Positions 26,224 to 34,679 of a stretch of 64,000 nucleotides of DNA are shown in pieces. Source of the stretch: an uncultured Dehalococcoidia bacterium (GTDB taxonomy: Bacteria; Chloroflexota; Dehalococcoidia; Lucifugimonadales; CATQGZ01); NCBI GenBank assembly GCA_958295685.1, contig OY282365.1, forward strand, positions 1,798,001-1,862,000, given 5' to 3'. How positions within the stretch are numbered: the first letter of the stretch is position 1; each line of letters starts with the position of its first letter. The translations under genes and the position numbers were made by a program. Below the pieces are notes generated by a model, which was not told where the DNA came from, searched no databases, and was given only the letters and a program-made list of their open reading frames with translations.

Positions 26224-26224
26224 A

Positions 26225-26623
26225 CAGGGTCTTTCCAAAGTCTTATGGAAGTATGAGAATAGGGCAAGATCACCAAGAGGGTCAAGCACCTCAGACGTGG
26301 CGAGTGGGTGGAAAGTGAGCAGTACGCGGTGACCAGCCTGTCTGACATAGACCCCAAACGGGCGCTCTCCTTGGTGCGGGGACATTGGCGAATCGAGAAC
26401 AGCTTGTCCCACGTCAAGGATGACAGCTTTGGTGAAGACCGCCACGTGATGCAGCACCATGGGAGTGGAGCAGTGCTAAGCCTGCTCAGAAACGTTGCCC
26501 TCACCCTGCTGAGGGGCGCCTGCTCATTGTGGTCGTTGCAGGAACCGTTCACAGGCAGAGCACAGAGACTCGGCGTTCAACCAACTGCTGCACTACTTTC
26601 ACCCTGACTTTGGAAAGGCCCTG
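26225..26623 (+). mobile_element. internally deleted ISAs1-type insertion sequence with both terminal inverted repeats
   Basis: CAGGGTCTTTCCAAAGTC (26225-26242) and GACTTTGGAAAGGCCCTG (26606-26623) form 18-bp terminal inverted repeats matching at 17 of 18 positions. The 399-bp element contains only the C-terminal part of a transposase. No target-site duplication is visible in the flanks (..GGTGGTAGA and TGAGAGTGG..). It is a MITE-like deletion derivative that an intact relative could mobilise in trans. Confidence 0.8.
26263..26607 (+). pseudogene. ISAs1-family transposase, C-terminal remnant
   Basis: The frame begins after a stop at 26260 and runs 114 codons to a TGA at 26605. It encodes YAVTSLSDIDPKRALSLVRG, then HWRIENSLSHVKDDSFGEDR and LLRNVALTLLR, the typical end of ISAs1/IS4-type DDE transposases. 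HWxIEN carries the final catalytic Glu. The two Asp residues and about two thirds of the protein are missing, so it is inactive. It sits inside the terminal inverted repeats at 26225-26623. Confidence 0.85.
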
Positions 26624-26644
26624 TGAGAGTGGAGGTCTATTTGA

Positions 26645-26719
26645 ATGGCGAGGTTACTCTGGCGCCTGGCATTTTTTATTGTGGCTGCCTCACTTGCCTG
26701 TACCGTATCTGGGGGGTAG
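26645..26719 (+). other. orphan lipoprotein signal-peptide ORF (24 codons)
   Basis: ATG 26645 is preceded by GGAGGT with about 8 nt spacing, and the 24 codons read MARLLWRLAFFIVAASLACT plus four residues before a TAG. It looks like a complete lipoprotein signal peptide with lipobox ASLAC that ends abruptly. It may be the start of a lost gene adjoining the IS right end. A functional tiny peptide is possible but unsupported. Confidence 0.3.
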
Positions 26720-26753
26720 TGTCATCGGAAGATAATAGCCGGGGAGATGGTTC

Positions 26754-27128
26754 ATGAGAGTGGCAGGACTTATCGTAGGTGTCTTGGGTTCAATTGGCGG
26801 ATTCATAGGCGCCTTGCTTGCCTTACTAGTCCTGATCTCCTCGACCACGCTGTCGGCCGGCGCGCGGTTCGGTGGGCTTGGTGCCGCTGTTGACGCCCCC
26901 GAGGTGGGAACGGTAACCACACGCGCATTCGTTGTCCTTGCCGCTTCAATCGTTGGGCTGGTGGGCGCCGCGTTGTCCGTGGCTAAACCTAGGATGGCCG
27001 CGAGCCTGATGGTCGTGTCGGCTGTGGTCGGCGTTATTGCGATTTTCGCAGCATATATTCTAGCGACCGTGCTGTTGTCGATAGGTGCGCTCTTGACTTT
27101 CCTGGGCAGGAATGAGAACCGGACCTAG
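26754..27128 (+). CDS. small four-helix membrane protein
   Basis: The 124-residue protein has about four hydrophobic helices (roughly 4-32, 57-77, 81-98 and 99-118) separated by short loops, with Gly/Ala-rich packing and a basic end (GRNENRT). It resembles DUF4064-like small membrane proteins, but the match is only by topology. GGGGAG precedes the ATG with suitable spacing. It lies in the lower-G+C patch with the IS remnant and secreted protein, not in a clear operon. Function unknown. Confidence 0.6.
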   Translation: MRVAGLIVGVLGSIGGFIGALLALLVLISSTTLSAGARFGGLGAAVDAPEVGTVTTRAFVVLAASIVGLVGAALSVAKPRMAASLMVVSAVVGVIAIFAAYILATVLLSIGALLTFLGRNENRT

Positions 27129-27224
27129 GGTCCCTGACAGGATGTTGCCGGCGATGCTCAATAACGGCGTCACCGCGGAGGCGTCGGCTTGTGGGTCAGG
27201 GGCTGGCTGTGTTCGGCTTGGTGG

Positions 27225-28397
27225 CTATGCCCTGTTTCCTCCGTAGGTCGAGCGCATGGGGGCGTCATCGTCGAAGCGGTCTGGTCTGAGCGGGGTGACG
27301 TCGACCGTGGCGGCTCGGCCCTCCGCAATGATCTCGGCGAGGCACTTTCCGATGGCCGGGCCTAGCTTGAAAGAGTGTCCGCTGCCGCCGACCGCGAGAT
27401 AGAGGCCGTCGATTCCGGGCGCCGCTCCGACCATCATGTTCCAGTCGGGGGTTATCGTGTACAGCCCTGCCCAGCTCGACACGACGTCGGCCCCGGCGAG
27501 GCGCGGGAGCCTGTGTTCGAGGAGCCGGACGGTGTCTTCCACGAAGCCATCGTCGGCTTCGCGGCGATACTCGTCCGGGTCCGCGGGTTCGTTCTCCTTG
27601 GGGTGGCCGACTCCTGCCAGGATGAGTCCTTCGCCTTCCGGTCGGAAGTAGGTTCTGTCCACCATGTTGGAGACCACTCGGCGGAGGGGCGGCGCGCCCG
27701 CGGGCGGCCTGACGACCACGTCCTGTTCCCGCGATATTTCCAGTGGGAGGCTCAGTCCGGCCCAGCCTGCGACAACCTCTGCCCAGGGGCCAGCGGCGTT
27801 GACGACCACGGGCGCGGAGATGTCTCCGCGGGCGGTGCGCACGCCTGAAACCCTGCCGCCCTCGACGATCAGGCCCGTCGCGGGGGTGTGTGTGCGTATC
27901 TCGGCGCCGAGTGAGGCGGCCTTCCGTACGATGGCGTCCACAGAGCGGCGCGGGTCGGCGTATCCGGATTCGGGTTCGAAGGCCACTGGGCCGAGGCCGT
28001 CGGTGTTGAGGCCTGGCATCTCCTCGGAGGCGTCTTCCGGCGATATTTCCCAGGTGCGCACGCCGAGGCTCTTTAGCTGGGCCATGTTCTGGTCGAACGC
28101 CTCTCGGGCCTCCGGCTCGCAGAGGAAAATCCAGCCCAGGGGGTTGAAGACTTCGGCGCCGTCGAACTCGTCGGCGAAGGTCTGGAAGAAGCGCAGGCTC
28201 TCCTTGACCAGCCGGATGCTCACCTCGTTCGAGTAGTGCTGCCGCACCATGGCGGCAGAGTCGCCGGTGGATCCGGACGCGAGGCCGTCTTTTTCGAGCA
28301 GGACTGAGTTTCGGAGTCCCAGCGCGGCGAGGTGGTAGAGGGCGCTGGCGCCCACGATGCCTCCGCCTATGATTACGGCGTCCGCGGTCTTTGTCAT
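27225..28397 (-). CDS. FAD-dependent oxidoreductase (DAO / sarcosine-oxidase-like)
   Basis: The 390-residue protein opens with ADAVIIGGGIVGASALYHLA (residues 4-23) and LLEKDGLASGSTGDSAAMVR, the FAD-binding signature of the D-amino-acid-oxidase / glycine-oxidase / sarcosine-oxidase family. It ends with the conserved LYLAVGGSGHSFKLGPAIGK motif that contacts the flavin. It probably oxidises an N-methyl or secondary amine with release of hydrogen peroxide or transfer to a quinone. It is the last gene of a minus-strand cluster with hydantoinase A/B and a cupin, 135 bp after hyuB, so it may act on a product of those enzymes. Confidence 0.88.
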   Translation of the reverse strand: MTKTADAVIIGGGIVGASALYHLAALGLRNSVLLEKDGLASGSTGDSAAMVRQHYSNEVSIRLVKESLRFFQTFADEFDGAEVFNPLGWIFLCEPEAREAFDQNMAQLKSLGVRTWEISPEDASEEMPGLNTDGLGPVAFEPESGYADPRRSVDAIVRKAASLGAEIRTHTPATGLIVEGGRVSGVRTARGDISAPVVVNAAGPWAEVVAGWAGLSLPLEISREQDVVVRPPAGAPPLRRVVSNMVDRTYFRPEGEGLILAGVGHPKENEPADPDEYRREADDGFVEDTVRLLEHRLPRLAGADVVSSWAGLYTITPDWNMMVGAAPGIDGLYLAVGGSGHSFKLGPAIGKCLAEIIAEGRAATVDVTPLRPDRFDDDAPMRSTYGGNRA

Positions 28398-28532
28398 CGA
28401 GCTTGCCTTTCTCAGCGCCCGGCTATGAGGTCTTCGGGGATGCCTCTACGAATTCGGCGTTGCGAGGCTTGCCCGGCTTGATGGAGACCACGCTCGGCCC
28501 TTAGGCTGTCGTACACGCCGCTTCGTTCCCTG

Positions 28533-30275
28533 TCAGGAGCCGTTCCGCAGGCTGGCGGTTCCGGCTTCGTCGACCGACATGTCTGCGTCTATGGCAACTC
28601 CGTACACGCTGCGGGCGCGGTCGAGCGACACGATCCCCTCGACGACATCGCGGAGCACGGCGTCCGGGTTCCGTTTGCGTGGGTCTCCCCAGCCTCCGCC
28701 GCCCGGCGTGGTGGTCTCCAGCACCTGACCGCGGCCCACCTCTGTCGTGACCTTCGAGGGCAGCAGCCTCTGGCCGCCGTCCGTGCCTCTGACCACGCAC
28801 TGGGATCTGCCCGCGTCGTGGCCGCCGAAGAGCCCCCATGGGGCAAGCCTGGCGCGGTCGGAGCTGAGGGTCACGCGGATCTGGTCGCCCAGGACGCGGA
28901 ACGCACGCTTGAGTCCCACGCCGCCGCGGTGCTCGCCCGCGCCCTCGGAGTCCTGGGCGAGGCCGTAGGTTTCGACCAGCAGCGGATACGCCTGCTCTAT
29001 CGACTCCACGGGCGCGTTTCGCGTGTTGGTCATGTGGTTCTGGACGGCGTCCATGCCGTCCTGTCTCTTCATGCCACCCTGCCCGCCTGCGTAGGTCTCT
29101 ACGTAGTTGTAGTAGACGCCGCTGCGCGGGTCGATGCCCCCGATGTTGAGGAGGTTCATGGTGCCGGATGAGGCGGCGAGCACGCGCTCGGGGACTGCCT
29201 GGGCGAGGGCCGCGATGAGGCAGTCCACTATTCGCTGGGTGGTGATGATGTTGGCGTTGCACACGGCTGTCGGATAGACGGCGGAGAGCACCGTTCCGTC
29301 GCGGACGTCGATCTCGATGGGTCTGTAAAGGCCGGCGTTGGGGGGGAGTTCGGGGTCGAGCACCGCCTTGAGGACGTAGTAGACGCAGGCGGCGACGGAC
29401 GGCCACCTGCAGTTGAGGGGGCCGAGCGCGGACGGGTCGGTCTGGGTGAAGTCGCACCTGATCGAATCGCCCTTCGCCTCCACGGTGACCCGGATCACGT
29501 AGTCCTTGTCGGAGATGCCGTCGCCTTCTATCACATCTTCTGCGGAGTAGGCGCCCTGCGGTATGAGCGCGAGCGCGGCCCGCATCCGGCGTTCGGAGTA
29601 GTCGAGCATCTCGTCCAAGTATTGTTCGACGGTCGAGGCGCCGAATCGGTCCATCAGTTGGAGGATGTTCCGTCCGCCCACGCTGTTGGCGGCAAGCTGG
29701 GCGAACAGGTCGCCGCGCACCTCTACTCGCGGCCTGACGTTTTGGGAGATGAGGTTCCACAGGTCACGGTCGAGTTCTCCGTCCCGGAAGAGCCTGATCG
29801 GTGGTATCTGGAGGCCCTCTTGGAATATCTCGGTCACGCCGAAAGGCATGGAACCCGGCGCGAAGCCGCCCATGTCTACGTGGTGCGCCTGGTTGGCAGT
29901 GAGGGCCACCATTCGGCCGTCGTAGAAGATGGGGGAGATCAGGCAGAGGTCGTTGAGGTGGCCGGGCCCGCCCGGGTACGGGGTATTCATCGCCACGGCG
30001 TCGCCCGGTCCGAGTTCCTCGAATGGGTAGGCGTCCAGGGCCGTCTTGACGGCCGAGTGCATGGTGCCGAGGTGCAGCGGGGTTCCCATCTCGCTCTGGG
30101 CGACGACCACGATGTCGCCGGTGGCCGTGTATATGGCGCACGAGGCGTCCCTGCGGTCCTTGATGTTGGTCGAATAGCTGGCGCGCACGAGCGCCGCGTT
30201 CATCTCTTCGGATATGGAGTAGAAGGCGTTGCGCATCACCTCCAGGGTGATGGGGTCGATGTTTCCGGTCGTCAT
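28533..30275 (-). CDS. hyuB: hydantoinase B / oxoprolinase family protein
   Basis: The 580-residue protein begins PITLEVMRNAFYSISEEMNA, the classic opening of HyuB-type proteins. It continues with TNIKDRRDASCAIYTATGDI, GGPGHLNDLCLI and AYPTAVCNANII-like stretches, and the C-terminal GGGGWGDP motif. With HyuA it forms an ATP-dependent ring-opening enzyme for hydantoins, 5-oxoproline, N-methylhydantoin or acetone-type substrates. The exact substrate cannot be told from sequence. Its start overlaps the hyuA stop by 4 bp (ATGA), so the subunits are made together. Length is normal. Confidence 0.9.
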   Translation of the reverse strand: MTTGNIDPITLEVMRNAFYSISEEMNAALVRASYSTNIKDRRDASCAIYTATGDIVVVAQSEMGTPLHLGTMHSAVKTALDAYPFEELGPGDAVAMNTPYPGGPGHLNDLCLISPIFYDGRMVALTANQAHHVDMGGFAPGSMPFGVTEIFQEGLQIPPIRLFRDGELDRDLWNLISQNVRPRVEVRGDLFAQLAANSVGGRNILQLMDRFGASTVEQYLDEMLDYSERRMRAALALIPQGAYSAEDVIEGDGISDKDYVIRVTVEAKGDSIRCDFTQTDPSALGPLNCRWPSVAACVYYVLKAVLDPELPPNAGLYRPIEIDVRDGTVLSAVYPTAVCNANIITTQRIVDCLIAALAQAVPERVLAASSGTMNLLNIGGIDPRSGVYYNYVETYAGGQGGMKRQDGMDAVQNHMTNTRNAPVESIEQAYPLLVETYGLAQDSEGAGEHRGGVGLKRAFRVLGDQIRVTLSSDRARLAPWGLFGGHDAGRSQCVVRGTDGGQRLLPSKVTTEVGRGQVLETTTPGGGGWGDPRKRNPDAVLRDVVEGIVSLDRARSVYGVAIDADMSVDEAGTASLRNGS

Positions 30276-32329
30276 GATGCGGCTCTCTCCAGCAGGAGGT
30301 TCGAGTAGGCGTCCACAGTTGAGGTCTGGCCTTCCCAGACCACCGTCGTCGAGTCCTCCTGCTCGATGATGGCCGGGCCGTCGACCACGTCGCCGGGCCG
30401 GAGGAGGGAACGATTGTAGATCGAGGTGTGGACTAGCCGTCCACGGAAGTATGCCTGCCGGTCGGACTCCCTGGCTTCATGGGGATTCCGGCGTCCGTTC
30501 AGTTGGGCGGGGGCCAAGTCGGGCTGCGGGAGGGTGGTCAGCGCGGTGACTCTCAGGTTGACCGCCTCTATTGGCCGGTCGAGCGTCGCGTAGCCGTACA
30601 TCTGCCGGTGCGCCTCGTGGAAGCGGCTCTCCACACCTCGCATCTCGGCCTCTCCGAGTGCGCCGGAGGGGACCGTTACCTCCAACTCGTAGCCCTGACC
30701 TGCGTAGCGGACGTCGGCGAGTCTGACCAGCGTCACGCTGCCCGCGTCGACCCCCTCCTGGCGCATCCGCGCAAGCGCCTCGCCCTCCATCTCGGAGAAC
30801 CGCGTTCCGAGCTCTTCGTGGGTCAGTTCGTCGCCCGACCGCAACACGGTGCGGACGAAGTCGTGTCTCAGGTCCGCCATCAGGAGGCCCATCGCCGAGG
30901 TCACTCCGGGGGCTACGGGCACCAGGACTCTGGGGATGTCGAGTTCCTCCGCAAGCTCGGCCGAGTGGACCGGGCCCGCGCCGCCGAAGGCGACCAGGCA
31001 AAAGTCGCGCGGGTCGTAGCCCTTGGCGACCGACACGACTCTGATGCCCTTGATCATGCTGGCGTTGACGACTCTCACGATACCCTCGGCGCACTCCTCG
31101 ACTCCCAGGCCCAGGGGCCCGGCGACGCGCTCCCCGATGGCCTCACGCGCCCGGTCGACGTCCAGTTCCATCCTGCCGCCGAGGAAGCGCTCCGGGTTGA
31201 GCCTGCCCAGCACGAGGTTGGCGTCCGTGACCGTGGCCTCCTTGCCGCCTCTGCCGTAACATGCCGGGCCGGGGTCGGCGCCGGCGCTCTTCGGGCCGAC
31301 CCGCAGCGCGCCGCCGGGGTCGATCCAGGCGATGCTTCCCCCTCCTGCGCCCAGTGTGTGGATGTCCACCATCGGCACCTTGATCGGCAGCCTCTCGATC
31401 TCGCTCTCCCGCGTCTGGCGCACCTCTCCTTCGTATGAGAGCGTCACGTCGAAGCTGGTGCCGCCCATGTCGACGGAGATGGTGTTCTGCTGTCCTGCGC
31501 GTTTGGCGATAGCGACGCTGCCGATGACTCCGGCGGCCGGCCCTGAGAGTATGGTGTGAACCGGGCGCTCCACCGCCGAAGCCGCCCGCATCGTGCCTCC
31601 GTTGGACTGCATGATGTACAGTTCCGAGCCGATGCCGGCGTCGGCGATGCCGGCCTTCAGGTTGGTGACGTACCTTCCGATGACCGGGGAGACGTAGGAG
31701 TTGATCACCGTGGTGCTCATCCGCTCGAACTCTTTGAACTCGGGCAGTATCTCGTGAGAGAGCGAGACGGCGACGCCGGGCAGCGCGTCTCTCAGCGCTC
31801 TGCCGACGGCGGTCTCGTGCTCAGGGTTGGCGTATGAGTGGAGGAGGCACACGGCAACGGCCTCGACGCCGGTCTCCTTCAGCCGTTCGACGACCGAATC
31901 GACGTCTCCTGCCCGGAGCGGCATTCGCACCTCGCCGGTGTAGAGTACCCGCTCGCCGACCTCGAATCTGAGGCGGCGAGGCACGAGGGGTTCCGTTCGA
32001 GGGATGCGCCAGTCGTACAGGTCGGGCCGGTCCTGCCTGCCGACCTGCAGGACGTCTCGGAAGCCTTCCGTGACCACCAGCGCCGTCTGAGCGCCCTTGC
32101 GCTCCAGCAGGGTGTTGGTGGCTACAGTGGTGCCGTGTATGAAGAAGCCGATCTCGGCCGGAGGCACGCCGAGGCGGTCGATCAACATTCCGATGCCCGT
32201 GGTCACCCCTTCGGCCTGGTTCGCCGGTGTGGACGGTGTCTTGGTAAGCTCGATCTCGTTGGTCTCGACGTCGTAGAGCACCAGGTCGGTGAAGGTGCCT
32301 CCCACGTCGACTCCCAGCCTGTATCTCAT
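30272..32329 (-). CDS. hyuA: hydantoinase A / oxoprolinase family protein
   Basis: The 685-residue protein starts YRLGVDVGGTFTDLVLYD (residues 3-20), the phosphate-binding motif of the ASKHA-fold HyuA family. FIHGTTVATNTLLERKGAQ, SGPAAGVIGS and SVDMGGTSFDV are further ATPase motifs, and FGGAGPVHSAELAEEL lies near 460. It is the ATP-using partner of HyuB. The gene is preceded by a small cupin gene 12 bp upstream and followed by hyuB with overlap, which defines an operon of cupin, hyuA, hyuB and FAD oxidoreductase. Confidence 0.92.
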   Translation of the reverse strand: MRYRLGVDVGGTFTDLVLYDVETNEIELTKTPSTPANQAEGVTTGIGMLIDRLGVPPAEIGFFIHGTTVATNTLLERKGAQTALVVTEGFRDVLQVGRQDRPDLYDWRIPRTEPLVPRRLRFEVGERVLYTGEVRMPLRAGDVDSVVERLKETGVEAVAVCLLHSYANPEHETAVGRALRDALPGVAVSLSHEILPEFKEFERMSTTVINSYVSPVIGRYVTNLKAGIADAGIGSELYIMQSNGGTMRAASAVERPVHTILSGPAAGVIGSVAIAKRAGQQNTISVDMGGTSFDVTLSYEGEVRQTRESEIERLPIKVPMVDIHTLGAGGGSIAWIDPGGALRVGPKSAGADPGPACYGRGGKEATVTDANLVLGRLNPERFLGGRMELDVDRAREAIGERVAGPLGLGVEECAEGIVRVVNASMIKGIRVVSVAKGYDPRDFCLVAFGGAGPVHSAELAEELDIPRVLVPVAPGVTSAMGLLMADLRHDFVRTVLRSGDELTHEELGTRFSEMEGEALARMRQEGVDAGSVTLVRLADVRYAGQGYELEVTVPSGALGEAEMRGVESRFHEAHRQMYGYATLDRPIEAVNLRVTALTTLPQPDLAPAQLNGRRNPHEARESDRQAYFRGRLVHTSIYNRSLLRPGDVVDGPAIIEQEDSTTVVWEGQTSTVDAYSNLLLERAAS

Positions 32330-32341
32330 CGCTGCTGTCCC

Positions 32342-32698
32342 CTATTCAGCGGGCTTGCCCCATATGAGCACGAGTCTCAGAGGCCCGGCGCCGGTGTTGC
32401 GGAACCCGTGGTCGATTCCATCGGGCACCAGCATAGCGTCCCCTGCCGATACGGGTACGTCCTCGCCGTCCACCCACATCAGTCCCTCGCCTTCGAGGAA
32501 GTAGTAGAGTTCCTCAAGAGCGCCGTCTCCTCCGTGGACGTGGCTCCCCTCGCTGACGCCGGGGTCGAGTTCCCACATGGCGACTCCGATGGGTATCCGT
32601 GTCGTCCCCTGAAAGAAGCGGTGGGCCCTGATTGCGCCTTCCCCGTCGTGGACGGCGTCGATGTCCTTGACGTCCGAGTCGCGCTCTTTCCAGTACAT
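32342..32698 (-). CDS. small cupin-domain protein
   Basis: The 118-residue protein is a single cupin barrel. Motif 1 is GSHVHGGDGALEELYYFLEG, giving the two His and one Glu metal ligands, and motif 2 is GDAMLVPDGIDHGFRNTG with the last His. It probably binds a divalent metal and acts as an isomerase, dioxygenase or accessory binding protein. The start at 32698 (MYWKERDSD) is chosen because AAGGAGA lies 5 nt upstream; a longer frame lacks support. It is the first gene of the hydantoinase cluster. Confidence 0.87.
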   Translation of the reverse strand: MYWKERDSDVKDIDAVHDGEGAIRAHRFFQGTTRIPIGVAMWELDPGVSEGSHVHGGDGALEELYYFLEGEGLMWVDGEDVPVSAGDAMLVPDGIDHGFRNTGAGPLRLVLIWGKPAE

Positions 32699-32889
32699 GC
32701 CGGTCTCCTTAGAAGCAGGCGGGGCGGACGGCCCTCGTGGCCTGGGATTGTATGGGCACGAGCGGTTGATGGCAAGGGAGCCGGGGGCGTGGGTTCGAGT
32801 CCATTGAGGCAATTCGCAGGTTGACCGTGATTCCGCCGTCGCCTAAACTGCAAACGCAAACTAGCTTGACGACGAGGCAGAGGTGACTC

Positions 32890-34098
32890 GTGGCGCTTCC
32901 CAACGCAACTCATGAACTCGAAGACGTCCAGGAAGACGGCCACTATGAGCCTGACGGGGATGAGGATGGCTCAGATGACGATTCCTATCCGATAGATCAC
33001 TATGACCTGGTATCCACTCCGAACGATTTCAACACCACGACTCTTGTCAATTTCATAGATTCGGGCGTCGTGACCATTCCGGGCTTTCAGCGGAACTTCG
33101 TTTGGGACCTGAAGAGGGCGTCCCGGCTAATCGAGTCCCTCATCGTTGGGCTTCCCGTGCCGCAAGTGTTCCTCTACGAACAGGGGGGCAACAGTTACCT
33201 GGTGATAGACGGCCAACAGCGGCTGATGTCGATCTACTATTTCGTGAGGAAGAGGTTCCCTCGCAAGGAAAAGTTGGCGGAGATTCGGGCGGAAACCGAA
33301 GGACAGAGCACAATACCGGACAAGCTGCTCAAAGATAATAAGTATTTCAGAGATTTTCGACTGCATCTGCCCGAAGTCGTCCCCGGAACGCCAAACATTT
33401 TCAACGGCTGCGACCACTCGACATTAGACGACGACGTTCGCAGGAAGTTCGACATCCGCACCATCAGGCACGTCATCGTCAGGCAGGTGGGCCCCAAAGG
33501 CGACACCGCGATGTACGAGATCTTCAACCGGCTCAACTCAGGCGGCATCAACCTGAGGCCGCAAGAGATACGCCGATGTACCTTTGATTCCAAATTCTAT
33601 GACATCCTCTACAAGACCAATGCACACAGAAAGTGGCGCACGTTGGTGGGCACCGATATACCGGATCTCCACATGAAGGACGTGGAGATATTGCTTCGCG
33701 GTTTCGCCATGCTGATCAACGGAGAAAACTATCACCCGTCCATGACCAAGTTCCTGAACAAGTTCTCGCAGGACGCAAAGTCCTTCGACCAGGACAAACT
33801 CGAACAGTGCGAGTCGTTGCTCGATTCCTTTCTTGTCAGTTGCAGTGGCCTACGTAAAGACTCGTTCCACAGCATTCAAAGCCGATTCAGCCCGATGATC
33901 TTCGAATCCGTGTTCGTTGCCGCATGCCGTGAACCATACGACAGGCGGCAGGAAGTGAAGGGGACTATCTCAAGAGCTTCTCTCAACGAATTGAAAAAGG
34001 ACCCCGCGTTTCAAGAAGCCACACAGCACCAGACGACGAGTCGACAGAATGTGATGACACGCCTCGAGCGGGCCCGGGAAATACTGGCGCTGAACTAG
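32890..34098 (+). CDS. DUF262 (GmrSD/ParB-like) domain protein, likely defence or toxin-module component
   Basis: The 402-residue protein carries the DUF262 fold: IPGFQRNFVWD (about residues 63-73), GLPVPQVFLYE, the hallmark IDGQQRLMSI (DGQQR at 107-111) and EIFNRLNSGGINLRPQEIR (about 208-226). In family members such as GmrS and BrxU the DGQQR motif belongs to an NTP-binding or hydrolysing ParB/Srx-like site. No DUF1524 HNH nuclease domain follows in this protein. The first 35 residues are very acidic. The GTG start at 32890 has AGAGGTGA just upstream. It is 4 bp before a HEPN-domain gene, and both have lower G+C than their neighbours, which suggests a transferred two-gene cassette. Confidence 0.85.
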   Translation: MALPNATHELEDVQEDGHYEPDGDEDGSDDDSYPIDHYDLVSTPNDFNTTTLVNFIDSGVVTIPGFQRNFVWDLKRASRLIESLIVGLPVPQVFLYEQGGNSYLVIDGQQRLMSIYYFVRKRFPRKEKLAEIRAETEGQSTIPDKLLKDNKYFRDFRLHLPEVVPGTPNIFNGCDHSTLDDDVRRKFDIRTIRHVIVRQVGPKGDTAMYEIFNRLNSGGINLRPQEIRRCTFDSKFYDILYKTNAHRKWRTLVGTDIPDLHMKDVEILLRGFAMLINGENYHPSMTKFLNKFSQDAKSFDQDKLEQCESLLDSFLVSCSGLRKDSFHSIQSRFSPMIFESVFVAACREPYDRRQEVKGTISRASLNELKKDPAFQEATQHQTTSRQNVMTRLERAREILALN

Positions 34099-34102
34099 CG
34101 TT

Positions 34103-34675
34103 ATGGCAGGAACCGGACCGGACATAGCCAACCGAATCGACGAACTATGGAACGAGCATAGAGAGTTGGTGAAACATCTGCAGTCTGGCAGCAAGTTGCA
34201 GATGCTCGACAGGGCACAGGATTCCTTCAGGAAGACACTGCTGATTGCCGCTGCCAGCTACTTCGAGGTTCAACTAACGAAGTCCATCTTGGATCTATAC
34301 CGTGAGATGACTCAAGGGACAGAGGTCTTAGTGGAATTTGTCAGGAAGCAGGCGATCCGAAGGCGATTCTCCTCGTTGTTCCAATGGGAATACGAAAACA
34401 ACAAACGCCGCCACGCAAACAAATTCTACAATCTATTTGGTCTGGACTTTGGGAACTACATGAAGAAGGAAGTTGGGAATGACGAGTGCCTGGCCCAGTC
34501 AGTGAAGGCGTTCATAGAAATCGGGGACCTCAGAAATCAGATGGTGCATGAAAACTACGCGGATTTCCAACTTGAAAAAACCGTAGACGAGGTCTATGAA
34601 CTCTGCCAGAAGGCCGCCGGTTTCGTAAATCGGTTTCCTGTTGCTGTCCGTGAGTATCTGTCGACGCGCCCGTGA
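34103..34675 (+). CDS. HEPN-domain protein (RiboL-PSP/MAE_28990-like), putative RNase
   Basis: The 190-residue all-helical protein contains LRNQMVHENY, with R144 and H149 forming the R-X4-H motif that defines catalytic HEPN RNases. The preceding helix (KTLLIAAASYFEVQLTKSIL, about 47-66) and the overall length fit the RiboL-PSP or MAE_28990-type HEPN families, known as toxins or effectors in defence and toxin-antitoxin systems. It starts 4 bp after the DUF262 gene and must be co-transcribed with it. It is A+T-rich compared with the flanks. Assignment to a particular HEPN subfamily is tentative; the motif is clear. Confidence 0.75.
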   Translation: MAGTGPDIANRIDELWNEHRELVKHLQSGSKLQMLDRAQDSFRKTLLIAAASYFEVQLTKSILDLYREMTQGTEVLVEFVRKQAIRRRFSSLFQWEYENNKRRHANKFYNLFGLDFGNYMKKEVGNDECLAQSVKAFIEIGDLRNQMVHENYADFQLEKTVDEVYELCQKAAGFVNRFPVAVREYLSTRP

Positions 34676-34679
34676 CCCC

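Noticed and set aside
32783..32805. GGGTTCGAGTCC, a tRNA T-arm-like motif just before the DUF262-HEPN cassette, as a possible attachment site
   Set aside because: The flanking bases do not form a proper T-stem, no tRNA body is present, and no second copy follows the cassette at 34.7 kb.
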